Assembly (NCBI RefSeq): GCF_003096715.1
Contig: NZ_QEOL01000032.1
Span: 1 to 64,000, forward strand
DNA length: 64,000 nucleotides
Source: Paraburkholderia silvatlantica
Lineage (GTDB): Bacteria > Pseudomonadota > Gammaproteobacteria > Burkholderiales > Burkholderiaceae
Direction: 5' to 3'
In this document: in pieces, positions 1-8,248 of the stretch
Layout of the letters: the number at the start of each line of letters is the position of its first letter
How positions within the stretch are numbered: position 1 is the stretch's first letter
Notes under the pieces: model-generated
What the model was told of the DNA's origin: nothing
Database searches by the model: none
Seen by the model: only the letters and a program-made list of their open reading frames with translations
Position numbers and translations under genes: made by a program

Positions 1-98
1 TCGAAGGCGCGGTAGCCCGTGCCCATCACAGTACCGCTCGCCTGCTTAAACGCGCTAAAGGCGGGACATCTTGATCAAGACCTTGAAAGGGCTGGCGC

Positions 99-479
99 TT
101 AGCCCTCGAAATCGAGCCCGCCTAGCAGCACCTCCGGCTCGCCTTGCGTGCGTGAAGCGAAATCGACGGAGCGCGCCGACTCCCATGACGCGAGCTTGCG
201 CCCGGTCGCTTCGAGGTAGTGCTCGAAGCGCGCTTCGCCGCCGGGCTCCATGAGGCGCTCGATCTCCTCGGTGTCCCAGGTCAGCGCGACGTTCAGCGGA
301 TAGACATACGGATGCCAGTGCCCGTTCGCGACGCCCCGCAGCCGCACGCGCGTGGGATGGCCATGCCCGGCGCTGGGCACGACATCGACGTGCACCGAGG
401 GACCGAATTGTTTCGCCAGCTTCGCCGCGATGCGTGGTGCGAATTCTTCCTCGAACCGGCGAACGGCTTCGATACTCAT
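99..479 (-). CDS. Conserved hypothetical protein (DUF5594-like)
   Basis: A 126-residue soluble protein with no signal peptide or membrane segment. The ATG is preceded by a GGAG ribosome site about ten bases upstream. It begins MSIEAVRRFEEEFAPRI and is rich in charged helices followed by a beta-rich middle (residues 25-65). It resembles the small DUF5594-type proteins found in Burkholderia; I recall this family and could not check it. No catalytic motif is visible and no function can be assigned. It is a single gene convergent with nothing obvious. Confidence 0.6.
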   Translation of the reverse strand: MSIEAVRRFEEEFAPRIAAKLAKQFGPSVHVDVVPSAGHGHPTRVRLRGVANGHWHPYVYPLNVALTWDTEEIERLMEPGGEARFEHYLEATGRKLASWESARSVDFASRTQGEPEVLLGGLDFEG

Positions 480-663
480 GCGCGGAACACTCCACGGAGA
501 ACTGACTGAACGTTAAGGCACTGCGGGCCGCGGCTGATTCACGCGGCTGCATCGCGCAACCGGCACGCGATTCGCCGCAACCGTGCAGCACGTCCTCCCG
601 GCATCCTACCGCGCCGCCGGCAGGTCAGCCAATGCCCGGCAGCGCACCGCCGCTCAAGCCCCC

Positions 664-1551
664 TCACGCCGCGCGGCGCTCGCGCGCGGCCACGAGGCTG
701 CGCACGCCTTCGAGCGAATACAGGCCGAGCGCGACCCAGATCGCGCCGTAACCAACGGCCTGCACCGCGCCGAACGGCTCCCCGTAGATGAGCACGCCGG
801 TGAGCAGCTGCAGCGTGGGCGTGACGTACTGGATCAGGCCGAGCATCGACAGCGGAATGCGCCGCGCAGCCGCGCCGAAGAGGAGCAGCGGAACCGCCGT
901 GATCGGGCCGGAGGCCGCGAGCAGCAGCTGCAGCCCGCGCGAGGCATGCGTGAAGTGGCTAGCCCCCGCGAGGCCCACGATCGTCAGATAAACGATCGCC
1001 ACGGGAAAGAGCAGCACGGTTTCGAGCGCGAGGCCCTCGAGCGCACCGAGCTGCGCAGTCTTGCGCAGGAGCCCGTAGCCGCCGAAGGTCACGGCGAGCG
1101 CGAGGCTGATCCAGGGCGGCGCGCCGTTCTGCCAGGTGAGCCACACGACGCCCGCGGCGGCCAGCGCCACGGCCGCCCACTGCAGCGCACGCAGGCGCTC
1201 GCGCAGGAACGCATAGCCGAACAGCACGTTGATGAGCGGATTGATGAAGTAGCCGAGGCTCGCCTCGACGATGTGCCCGGCATTGACGGCCCAGATATAG
1301 ATGCCCCAGTTGGCCGAGAGCAGCACGGCGCTCGCCACGAAGCGCCCGAGCAGGCGGCGCTCGCGCAGCGTGGGCCCAAGCCAGCGCCAGTGGCGGCGCA
1401 CGACGAGCACGGCGACCACGAACACGAGCGACCACGCCATGCGGTGCGCGAGCATTTCGAGCGCGGGGATCTGGTGCAGTGTCTTGAAGTAGACGGGGAA
1501 GAGCCCCCAGAGAACGAATGCAGCGAACGCGTAGAGGATGCCGGGATTCAT
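664..1551 (-). CDS. rarD: EamA/DMT-superfamily permease RarD
   Basis: An inner-membrane permease of 295 residues with about ten hydrophobic helices, the length and topology of the RarD branch of the drug/metabolite transporter superfamily. The opening (MNPGILYAFAAFVLWGLFP) and the SANWGIYIWAVNAGHIVEAS segment near residue 85 are characteristic of RarD. E. coli RarD was named for chloramphenicol sensitivity, but the substrate is not established. It is monocistronic and is followed by the oppositely oriented TauE/SafE gene. The family call is firm; the transport role is not known. Confidence 0.88.
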   Translation of the reverse strand: MNPGILYAFAAFVLWGLFPVYFKTLHQIPALEMLAHRMAWSLVFVVAVLVVRRHWRWLGPTLRERRLLGRFVASAVLLSANWGIYIWAVNAGHIVEASLGYFINPLINVLFGYAFLRERLRALQWAAVALAAAGVVWLTWQNGAPPWISLALAVTFGGYGLLRKTAQLGALEGLALETVLLFPVAIVYLTIVGLAGASHFTHASRGLQLLLAASGPITAVPLLLFGAAARRIPLSMLGLIQYVTPTLQLLTGVLIYGEPFGAVQAVGYGAIWVALGLYSLEGVRSLVAARERRAA

Positions 1552-1823
1552 GTTCGATTCTGATTGTGGCGGCGCCAGTCCTGTGCGGCGCTGTTCGGCG
1601 CGTGCCGGCGAGAGAGACCGGGGCTCATGCGAAGGTAATTGAAAGCCAGGCGGAACGCGCCCGATTTCGCTTCACCCTGCGCCAGGCCGCCGGTTTTGCG
1701 ACAATAGCGGATTTTCGCCGCCAGCCCTGGCCGTTGTCCAGCCTGACGCGCCGCTTACGGCGCGCGCTGTTCTCGACGCGTCGGGCGATGGCGTAGCCCC
1801 CTGAACCGGCCTCTTCGCGCGCG

Positions 1824-2612
1824 ATGTCCTTCCCCCATATCGATCTGCTGTATTCGCTCTCCGGCCTGTTCGTCGGATTTCTGGTCGGCCTGACCGGCGT
1901 GGGTGGCGGCTCGCTGATGACGCCGATCCTCGTCCTGCTCTTTAACGTCCACCCCGCGACGGCGGTCGGCACCGACCTGCTCTACGCAGCCGCGACCAAA
2001 TCCGCGGGCACGCTCGTGCACGGGCTCAAGGGTTCGGTGGACTGGCGCGTGACACTGCGGCTCGCGGCCGGCAGCGTGCCCGCGGCGACGATCACGCTGA
2101 TCCTGCTGCACCGCTACGGCATGGACACGCCGCGCGCCGGGCATCTGATCCAGGCCGTGCTGGGCGCGGCGCTGCTCATTACGGCCGTCGCGCTCATCTT
2201 CCGACCGCAGCTCGCGGCGTTCGCCTCGCGCCACCGCCACGCGCCGGGCGAAGCGCGCACGCTCTTTTTCACGATCCTCACGGGCGCGGTGCTCGGCGCG
2301 CTCGTCTCGCTCACCTCGGTGGGCGCGGGCGCGATCGGCGTGACCGTATTGCTGCTGCTTTACCCGGCGCTGCCCACGGTGCGCATCGTCGGCTCCGATG
2401 TCGCGCACGCCGTGCCGCTCACGCTCCTCGCGGGCGCGGGCCACTGGCTGCTCGGCTCGATCGACTGGCACATGCTGCTGTCGCTCCTGTGCGGCTCGCT
2501 GCCTGGCATCGCGATCGGCAGCCTGCTTTCGTCGAAGGCGCCGGAAAAGCTGCTGCGCGTGCTGCTCGCCGCGACGCTCACGCTCGTGGGCGTACGGCTC
2601 GTGCTCTCCTGA
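1824..2612 (+). CDS. Sulfite exporter TauE/SafE (TSUP) family permease
   Basis: A 262-residue membrane protein with about eight hydrophobic helices. It shows the duplicated TSUP signature: GLTGVGGGSLMTPIL in the first half (about residues 24-38) and SLTSVGAGAIGVTVLL in the second (about residues 163-178). TSUP proteins move small organosulfur or carboxylate anions (sulfite, sulfoacetate) across the inner membrane. No sulfonate catabolic gene is adjacent, so the substrate cannot be inferred. It stands alone between rarD and a convergent small gene. Confidence 0.88.
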   Translation: MSFPHIDLLYSLSGLFVGFLVGLTGVGGGSLMTPILVLLFNVHPATAVGTDLLYAAATKSAGTLVHGLKGSVDWRVTLRLAAGSVPAATITLILLHRYGMDTPRAGHLIQAVLGAALLITAVALIFRPQLAAFASRHRHAPGEARTLFFTILTGAVLGALVSLTSVGAGAIGVTVLLLLYPALPTVRIVGSDVAHAVPLTLLAGAGHWLLGSIDWHMLLSLLCGSLPGIAIGSLLSSKAPEKLLRVLLAATLTLVGVRLVLS

Positions 2613-2654
2613 ACGCGGCGCACGTCGCCTGCATCCCGCGCGCGGCGCAGGCAC

Positions 2655-2915
2655 TCAGGCGTGGGGCGCCTGGCGGAAAAATCGACCGTTGAGATCGACC
2701 TCGAACTGGCGCAGCCATTGGCCGCGGGCGTCGATGCGGTAAGCCTGCGCCCAGGCGCCGCGCCGTACGATCAGCATGTCGCCGTGCTCCGGGTCGTTGG
2801 GATCGGCTTCGCCGCGAATGTCGAACTGCATGGGCGCAAAGCCGTGCCGCGCACAGGCCAGCTCGAAGGCCGCCCGGTCGACGAGCGGCAAGTCGGTGTA
2901 CGTATGAATGGTCAT
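2655..2915 (-). CDS. Small conserved hypothetical protein
   Basis: An 86-residue soluble protein. The ATG at 2915 was chosen over an in-frame start upstream because a GGAAAGCAGGA-like ribosome site lies just before it and the upstream extension is low-complexity. It starts MTIHTYTDLPLVDRAAFELA and has a compact alpha/beta look with several Trp and Arg residues. I recognise no family. It converges on the TauE/SafE gene. Confidence 0.6.
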   Translation of the reverse strand: MTIHTYTDLPLVDRAAFELACARHGFAPMQFDIRGEADPNDPEHGDMLIVRRGAWAQAYRIDARGQWLRQFEVDLNGRFFRQAPHA

Positions 2916-3163
2916 GGCGATTTCCTGCTTTCCAGCGATGAGGCCGCGCTCGACCTCGGGAAAGACGCGCGATATCCACGGTATACCCCCAACTGCGGGA
3001 AGACTGTGTGTCAAGCTACACTTTGGCGGCCGCAGTGCAACATGACGAAATCGCATGCCGGCTGGGCGGGTTGGTGCACTACGCGCACAAGCTGACGGCA
3101 TCGAGCGGCAACCCGCGTCCAATGTACATTAACCGTACGTCTGCCAGGCGTAGGCGCATAAGA

Positions 3164-3191
3164 AAAGCCCGGCCTGGGAAAGCCGGGCTTT
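3164..3191 (-). terminator. Intrinsic terminator of the BON-domain gene
   Basis: A perfect 10-bp stem (AAAGCCCGGC / GCCGGGCTTT) with an 8-base loop. On the minus strand it is followed by a T-rich run. It sits about 60 bases beyond the stop of the BON gene. Confidence 0.75.
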
Positions 3192-3253
3192 CTGGTGATG
3201 CGTGGCCGCAGGCGTCCCGTTTGCGGGACGCATCGCAGCGCTTATTGCGGCAC

Positions 3254-3604
3254 TTATTGCTGCATGACCGTCAGCTTGTTCGTCACCGACGTCACGCCAG
3301 ATACGCCCTTCGCAACTTCGCCAGCCTTATCGATCTGACCCTCGTCAGGCACCGTGCCGGTCAGCGTCACTGCGCCTCCATGCGAGCGCACGGTGATGTT
3401 CGAAACGTCGACGCCCTGGGCCTTCGAAAGCGCCTTGCGCACCGTGTAGCCCAGCTTGCGGTCGGCCTTCTTGGCCGACGTCGCCGGAGCAGCCATCGCA
3501 GCCGCGGGTGCGCTCGCCGAGTTGTCCTGCGCGTACGACGCGCTGCAAGCCACCGACAGGCACAGTGCCGCGCCCAGCGTCTTCAGAATAGCGACCGATT
3601 TCAT
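3254..3604 (-). CDS. Periplasmic BON-domain protein
   Basis: A 116-residue exported protein. Residues 1-25 form a Sec signal peptide ending ASYAQ, followed by an Ala/Ser-rich linker. A single BON domain covers about residues 48-115, with the hallmark pattern ITVRSHGGAVTLTGTVPDE and a GVTSVTNKL ending. BON domains bind phospholipid and envelope surfaces (compare OsmY and DolP), so an envelope-stress role is plausible. A strong AGGAG site precedes the ATG. It is monocistronic with its own terminator. OsmY itself has two BON domains; this protein has one. Confidence 0.88.
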   Translation of the reverse strand: MKSVAILKTLGAALCLSVACSASYAQDNSASAPAAAMAAPATSAKKADRKLGYTVRKALSKAQGVDVSNITVRSHGGAVTLTGTVPDEGQIDKAGEVAKGVSGVTSVTNKLTVMQQ

Positions 3605-3805
3605 GTTTTCTCCTTGTGTCTTCGCGTTGTTGCGGGTTGTTGTCTGGAATAGGACCGCCTGCCTTGCTGGCGGACGGCTCGAAGGCCGCCCGTCGGCTAC
3701 GGCCTGACGGCTTTGTTACCACTACCGATGGCCGCGCACGGCGCGCAATGCGCGCGTACACGGCCAGCGTCTGGACGCGATGCGAGAGGCAAGGATGAAA
3801 GGACG

Positions 3806-3835
3806 TCGAATTACGTAGCTTCGAATTACGTTGCT
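3806..3835. repeat. Tandem 15-bp repeat in a non-coding gap
   Basis: Two back-to-back 15-mers, TCGAATTACGTAGCT and TCGAATTACGTTGCT, differing at one base. They lie in the 539-bp gap 3605-4143 between the BON gene and the TAXI gene. Nothing else in that gap looks like a gene or RNA. An open frame across 3713-4147 has no ribosome site and no recognisable protein. Confidence 0.6.
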
Positions 3836-4143
3836 TGTCAGGTCCGCCCGGACAGGTCTGTGCCTGTTTGCTGTTGTGATGCGCCTTGCAAAGCGCAGCA
3901 GGCGAATCACAATTTAGCCTGGCTGTGGCGCAAGCGCAAAGAGTTTAGCGTAGACGCATACGGCATGCGCTCAAGGTGTCCGCGAGGCCGCGGGCATGCC
4001 GCCGCAACGCCGATTCTCATGTACCATCGGCCCCACAGAGCCCGCCCTGGCGCCTGGTCCAACCCGGCGCCAGGGCGGGCCCGGCGCGGACCCGCCCCGC
4101 ACTCCCCGAACGATCCGAACTATCCGAGGCCCGCCCCACCCCG

Positions 4144-5652
4144 ATGAAGTCCCGCACCGGCCGCAAACCTCCTCCCCGTCTCGTCGCGCGCTTCGTGGCG
4201 ATCTCGTGGCGCGACCTGGCCGTCACGTTCGGTCCCATCCTGCTCGTGAGCGCGGCGGCCATCTGGCTCGCGGTGCGCCTCATCCAGCCCGCGCCGCCCA
4301 GCACGCTCACCATGAGCGCGGGCCCCAGGGGCAGCACCTTCTGGAACGCCGCGGAAAAGTACAAGGCCATCCTCGCGCGCAACAACATCACGCTGAACGT
4401 GCTCGAATCGGAGGGCTCGGCGCAGAACCTGCAGCGTCTCGCCGACCCGAAGTCGAACGTCGACGTCGCTTTCGTGCAGGACGGCCTCGCGAGCAAGGTG
4501 CCGGGCGGCCTCGTCTCGCTCGGCAGCGTGGCGTACGTGCCGCTCGTCGTGTTCTATCACGGCCCCGTCGCGAGCCGCCTCTCGCAGTTCGAAGGCCAGC
4601 GCATCGCCATCGGCGCCGAGGGCAGCGGCACGCGCGAACTTGCGCTCACGCTGCTCAAGGCGAACGGTATCGAGCCCGGCGGCGCGACGAAGCTCCTGCC
4701 GCTTTCCGGCGAGGACGCCGCGCGCGAACTCGTGGCAGGCAAGATCGACGTCGCCATTCTCGCGGGCGACTCCGCGCAGCCGCCCGTCATGGGCCGCCTC
4801 TCGCGCATGCCGGGCATACGCTTCTTCGACTTCGTCCAGGCCGACGCCTACGCGCGCCGCTTTCCTTACCTCACGGCCATCACGATCCCGATGGGCGCGT
4901 TCGACTTCGGGCGCAACCTGCCGGCAGCGCCCCTGCATTTCATTGCGCCCACGGCCGAGCTAGTCGCGCGCGACTCGCTGCATCCCGCGCTCTCCGACCT
5001 CCTGATCGAAGCGGCCAAGGAAGTGCACGGCCGCTCCACGCTGCTGCAGCGCGCCGGCGAATTCCCGGCGCCGCGCGCCCAGGACTTCCCGATCAGCGCC
5101 GACGCCGCGCGCTACTACAAGTCGGGCAAGAGCTTCCTCTACCGCGTGCTGCCCTTCTGGGTGGCGAGCCTCGCCGACCGGCTCGTGGTGCTGCTCGTGC
5201 CGATCATCGTCGTGCTGATTCCGGGCCTGCGGATCGTGCCTTCGCTTTACGCCTGGCGGGTAAAATCACGCATCTACCGCTGGTACGGCTCGCTCATCGC
5301 ACTCGAGCGCGCCGCGATGGCCGACAACTCGCCCACCGAGCGCCGCGCGCTGATCCGCCAGCTCGACAAGATCGAGGAATCGGTAAACGGCATGAAAATG
5401 CCGCTAGCTTATGCGGAACAGTTCTACGTGCTGCGCGAGCATATCGGCTTCGTGCGCGCACGGCTTAGCGGGACGCGCGAAGCGCCGGACGCAGACGTTG
5501 GTGCCGAAGGGGAGCAGGCAGAAGCAAGCGCCGGCAATGCTAAGGCGCCGCAAGGCGGGAGCAACGACGCAGGCACAGCGGGTACGGCAGGTACAGAGGC
5601 GAGCCATGCAAACGAAAGCGGCAGCAATGAAACAGGCGAGCGCACGCATTAG
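4144..5652 (+). CDS. TAXI-family TRAP transporter solute-binding protein, membrane-anchored
   Basis: A 502-residue protein. After a basic N-terminus comes a membrane anchor (about residues 27-46). A TAXI-type substrate-binding domain (about 55-330) follows, with typical blocks such as STLTMSAGPRGSTFWNAA and RIAIGAEGSGTRE. A second membrane span (about 347-366, LVVLLVPIIVVLIPGLRI) and a cytoplasmic coiled tail follow, ending in a Gly/Ala/Glu-rich stretch. TAXI proteins normally feed a fused TRAP membrane subunit, but none is encoded here, so this is an orphan, membrane-tethered binding protein. The ATG at 4144 starts the anchor; the upstream in-frame extension is Pro/Arg-rich and unlikely. The next gene follows by 79 bases. 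Confidence 0.82.
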   Translation: MKSRTGRKPPPRLVARFVAISWRDLAVTFGPILLVSAAAIWLAVRLIQPAPPSTLTMSAGPRGSTFWNAAEKYKAILARNNITLNVLESEGSAQNLQRLADPKSNVDVAFVQDGLASKVPGGLVSLGSVAYVPLVVFYHGPVASRLSQFEGQRIAIGAEGSGTRELALTLLKANGIEPGGATKLLPLSGEDAARELVAGKIDVAILAGDSAQPPVMGRLSRMPGIRFFDFVQADAYARRFPYLTAITIPMGAFDFGRNLPAAPLHFIAPTAELVARDSLHPALSDLLIEAAKEVHGRSTLLQRAGEFPAPRAQDFPISADAARYYKSGKSFLYRVLPFWVASLADRLVVLLVPIIVVLIPGLRIVPSLYAWRVKSRIYRWYGSLIALERAAMADNSPTERRALIRQLDKIEESVNGMKMPLAYAEQFYVLREHIGFVRARLSGTREAPDADVGAEGEQAEASAGNAKAPQGGSNDAGTAGTAGTEASHANESGSNETGERTH

Positions 5653-5731
5653 CGCAGCTGCACGCATCTTGAACCGAACAATGGGCCATGCAGGCAATGG
5701 CCCGGATATCGCCCTGGAGCGGAGGAACAGC

Positions 5732-6385
5732 ATGATCGACGGCATCGACGCCAGCAAGCCAGCCTGGTTCTACGATTTCGTGTCGCCGTTTTCGTATCTG
5801 TTGCTGGAACAGCACGACAAGTGGCCCGGCTTCGACTTCGTGCCGACGCCCGTGCTGCTGTCCGAGCTATATCGCCATTGGGGCCAGCCGCAGAGCGCCG
5901 CGATACCGGCCAAGCGCGTCTTCACGTACCGGCACGCGCTCTTTCGCGCCGAGCAACTCGGCATTCCGTTCAAGATGCCGCCCGCTCACCCGTTCGACTC
6001 GATCAGGCCGATGCTGCTCGCCATCGCGGCGGGCGGCGACTTCGCGTGCGTGCGTGAGATCTTCCGCTTCATCTGGCGCGAGGGGCGCGATCCGTCGAGC
6101 GACGAGGGCTTCGAGCAGCTTTGCGAGCGCGTGGGCATTCCCCACGGCGAGTCGCTGGTCGAGGAAGAAGTCGTGCGCGCGCAGTTGCGCCGCAACACCA
6201 ACGACGCGATCGCCATGGGCGTGTTCGGCGTGCCGACGTTCTGGATGAACCAGCAGCTCTTCTGGGGCGAGGACGCCTTGCCGATGGTGCTCTACTGCGC
6301 GCGCAGCCCGAACTGGCTCGACTCGCGCGAGGTCAAGCGCATCAGCGCGCTGCCTTCCGGGCTCGCGAAGCCGGTTGCCGGGTGA
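5732..6385 (+). CDS. DsbA-fold oxidoreductase of the HCCA isomerase (kappa-GST-like) type
   Basis: A 217-residue protein of the 2-hydroxychromene-2-carboxylate isomerase branch of the DsbA superfamily. Two family marks are visible: the N-terminal YDFVSPFSYL motif with the glutathione-contacting Ser near residue 18, and the C-terminal GVFGVPTFWMNQQLFWGED segment. HCCA isomerases use glutathione to isomerise an intermediate of naphthalene-type degradation, but many homologues have other, unknown substrates. No aromatic-degradation genes adjoin it. A GGAGGA site lies six bases before the ATG. Confidence 0.85.
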   Translation: MIDGIDASKPAWFYDFVSPFSYLLLEQHDKWPGFDFVPTPVLLSELYRHWGQPQSAAIPAKRVFTYRHALFRAEQLGIPFKMPPAHPFDSIRPMLLAIAAGGDFACVREIFRFIWREGRDPSSDEGFEQLCERVGIPHGESLVEEEVVRAQLRRNTNDAIAMGVFGVPTFWMNQQLFWGEDALPMVLYCARSPNWLDSREVKRISALPSGLAKPVAG

Positions 6386-6544
6386 CGGGCAGCGCGCCGC
6401 AGAACCATCCGGCGCGCAGTCTTCTGATGCCGGTCATGCCGTGCGCCCTATGGCGGCGGCGCGCGAGCAGGCATATGGTTATGGCTGAATGCGTGCGCGC
6501 AACGCTGTGCGTCGTCGCGCACGCGCCCTTGCCCGCCACACCCC

Positions 6545-7555
6545 ATGGACGACGATCACGCCCTCACCCTCGACATCTGGCTGGTGCGCGTATTGCGCAC
6601 GCTGCTGGTCGAGCGCAGCGTCACGCAGGCCGCGCTGCGCCTGAACCAGACCCAGCCCGCCATCAGCACGGCGCTGCGCCGGCTGCGCGAGATCCTGGGC
6701 GATCCGATCCTCGTGCGCGGCAAGGCCGGCATGGTGCCGACCGAGTATGGCGAGTCGCTGTTGCAGCACGCGCAGCGCGTGCTGCGCGACGTGGAGTTCG
6801 TGGCCACGCCGCACGGCGACTTCGACCCCGAGCGCTCGAAGCGCACGTTTCGCCTCGCCGCCCCCGACTACCTCAACGACTTTTTCATGCCGACGCTGAT
6901 CGCGCGCTTTCGCGAAGCAGCGCCGGCGGCGCGGCTGGAAATCCTCTCGCTCTCGCCCACGCTCGACCATCACGGCGCGCTGGACGCCGGCGAGCTCGAC
7001 ATCGTGATCGGCAACTGGCCGAAGCCAGAGGCGCGTTTCGCGCGCAGCGACCTGTTCTCCGACACGGTCGTCTGCATGATGCGCGCGGATCATCCGCTCG
7101 CGCGCCGCGAACTCACGCGCGAGGCGTATCTCGCCGCGCCCCACCTTGCGCCCACGCCCTACACGGGCTCGCATGCCAGTGCGATCGATCTGGGGTTTGC
7201 GAAGGCGAAGGCCGGGCGCCGCATCGTCGCGACGCTGCCCTACTTCGGGCTCGTGCCGCAGGTCCTGCTGCAGTCGGACCTGATCTTCACGACGACACGG
7301 CGCTTCGCGCAGCACTACGCGAAGCTCATGCCCCTTGCCGTCGTCGAGACGCCGTTCGCGTTTCCGCGCATTCACTGCTATCAGATGTGGCATCCGCAGC
7401 CGGACAGACCCAGCGATGTGGGATGGATGCGCGGGTTGATCGAAGCGGTGTCGGGATCGTTGACCGCCGGGCGCGGCACGAAGCGCGCCGGGGCGAGGAA
7501 GGCCGCGAGCGCGAGCGGCGAAGCGGCGCCCACGCCGCCGCTCGAAGCTGCGTGA
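6545..7555 (+). CDS. LysR-family transcriptional regulator (NodD/NahR-like)
   Basis: 336 residues. The N-terminal winged helix (about residues 6-65) contains SVTQAALRLNQTQPAISTALRRLR, the typical LysR recognition helix; the remainder is a periplasmic-binding-like effector domain. The subtype resembles NodD/NahR/LinR proteins, including SSxL-like DPILVRGKAGMVPTEYG after the HTH. The C-terminus carries an Ala/Arg-rich tail of about 30 residues. It follows the HCCA-isomerase gene on the same strand and is convergent with xdhC, so it could regulate either. Targets are unknown. Confidence 0.87.
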   Translation: MDDDHALTLDIWLVRVLRTLLVERSVTQAALRLNQTQPAISTALRRLREILGDPILVRGKAGMVPTEYGESLLQHAQRVLRDVEFVATPHGDFDPERSKRTFRLAAPDYLNDFFMPTLIARFREAAPAARLEILSLSPTLDHHGALDAGELDIVIGNWPKPEARFARSDLFSDTVVCMMRADHPLARRELTREAYLAAPHLAPTPYTGSHASAIDLGFAKAKAGRRIVATLPYFGLVPQVLLQSDLIFTTTRRFAQHYAKLMPLAVVETPFAFPRIHCYQMWHPQPDRPSDVGWMRGLIEAVSGSLTAGRGTKRAGARKAASASGEAAPTPPLEAA

Positions 7556-7591
7556 ACGAAGCAGCCTGAACAAAGCTGCCTGAGCCAACGC

Positions 7592-7624
7592 AAACGGGCG
7601 CCCTCATCACCGAGGCGCCCGTTT
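7592..7624. terminator. Bidirectional terminator between lysR and xdhC
   Basis: A perfect 11-bp stem (AAACGGGCGCC / GGCGCCCGTTT) with an 11-base loop. T-rich arms on both sides let it serve the two convergent genes. Confidence 0.75.
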
Positions 7625-7645
7625 CGCCTAGTGCAGCCCATGCAA

Positions 7646-8248
7646 TCAGGCGCGCTCGAGCGCGGCCGTTTTCACTACCGCCGGGCGCTGTGCCACCCGC
7701 ATCTGCATGAGTTGCGCGGCGACCGCGACCGCAATCGACGAAGGCGCCTTGTCGACGATCCCGGCCACGCCGATCGGGCACGTCATCTCGTCCATGCGCC
7801 CGGCCTCCACGCCGCGCTCCATGAGCCGCCGCTCGAACTTCACGCGCTTCGTTTTCGAGCCGATGAGGCCGAACCACGCGAAATCGCGCCGCCGCATGAT
7901 GCGCTCGGTCAGCTCGAAGTCGAGCGCGTGATTGTGCGTCATCACGAGGAAGTACGCGTCCGCCGGCGCTTCATCGACGATGGCCGCCGGCGTGTCCGTC
8001 GCCTCGATCTGCACGTTGGCCGGCACCTCGTCGGGGAACAGCTCGTCGCGCTCGTCCACCCACTGCACGACGCACGGCAGCATGCCGAGCAGCGTGACGA
8101 GCGCGTGCCCCACGTGGCCCGCGCCGAACAGGACGATATGCATCGGCCCGTAGTGCGGCACCGGCGTGCTGCGGCGGCCGACGATCACGCGCCCCGCATT
8201 GTCCAGATGCGCGTCGACACGCATGTAATGGTCAGGACGTCGATTCAT
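7646..8248 (-). CDS. xdhC: Xanthine dehydrogenase accessory protein XdhC, N-terminally short
   Basis: 200 residues. XdhC sulfurates and inserts the molybdenum cofactor into XdhB. The C-terminal Rossmann half is intact: HIVLFGAGHVGHAL at residues 37-50, then VMTHNHALDFEL, FGLIGSKTKRVKFERRL and the closing CPIGVAGIVDKAP block. The N-terminal XdhC/CoxI domain (normally about 100-130 residues) is absent; only about 35 unrelated residues precede the Rossmann fold. The ATG overlaps the xdhB stop as ATGA, and no upstream start in this frame avoids the xdhB coding region. The gene is therefore genuinely short, either a domain loss or a minimal variant. Confidence 0.85.
   Translation of the reverse strand: MNRRPDHYMRVDAHLDNAGRVIVGRRSTPVPHYGPMHIVLFGAGHVGHALVTLLGMLPCVVQWVDERDELFPDEVPANVQIEATDTPAAIVDEAPADAYFLVMTHNHALDFELTERIMRRRDFAWFGLIGSKTKRVKFERRLMERGVEAGRMDEMTCPIGVAGIVDKAPSSIAVAVAAQLMQMRVAQRPAVVKTAALERA

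Noticed and set aside
1..98. Possible start of a minus-strand gene running off the left edge (ATG near position 26).
   Set aside because: Only eight codons are visible and the ribosome site is weak.
583..1563. Long plus-strand open frame antisense to rarD.
   Set aside because: Arg/Ala/His-rich composition without motifs; it exists because GC-ending codons leave the opposite strand open. The same applies to open frames antisense to xdhB (9106-10686), the first MFS gene (12350-13765) and amiC (44948-46540).
3806..3835. CRISPR-like repeat.
   Set aside because: Only two copies with no spacer between them; no cas genes in the window.
3713..4147. 144-codon plus-strand open frame before the TAXI gene.
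   Set aside because: No ribosome site, low-complexity Pro/Arg content, and it ends in the TAXI start.
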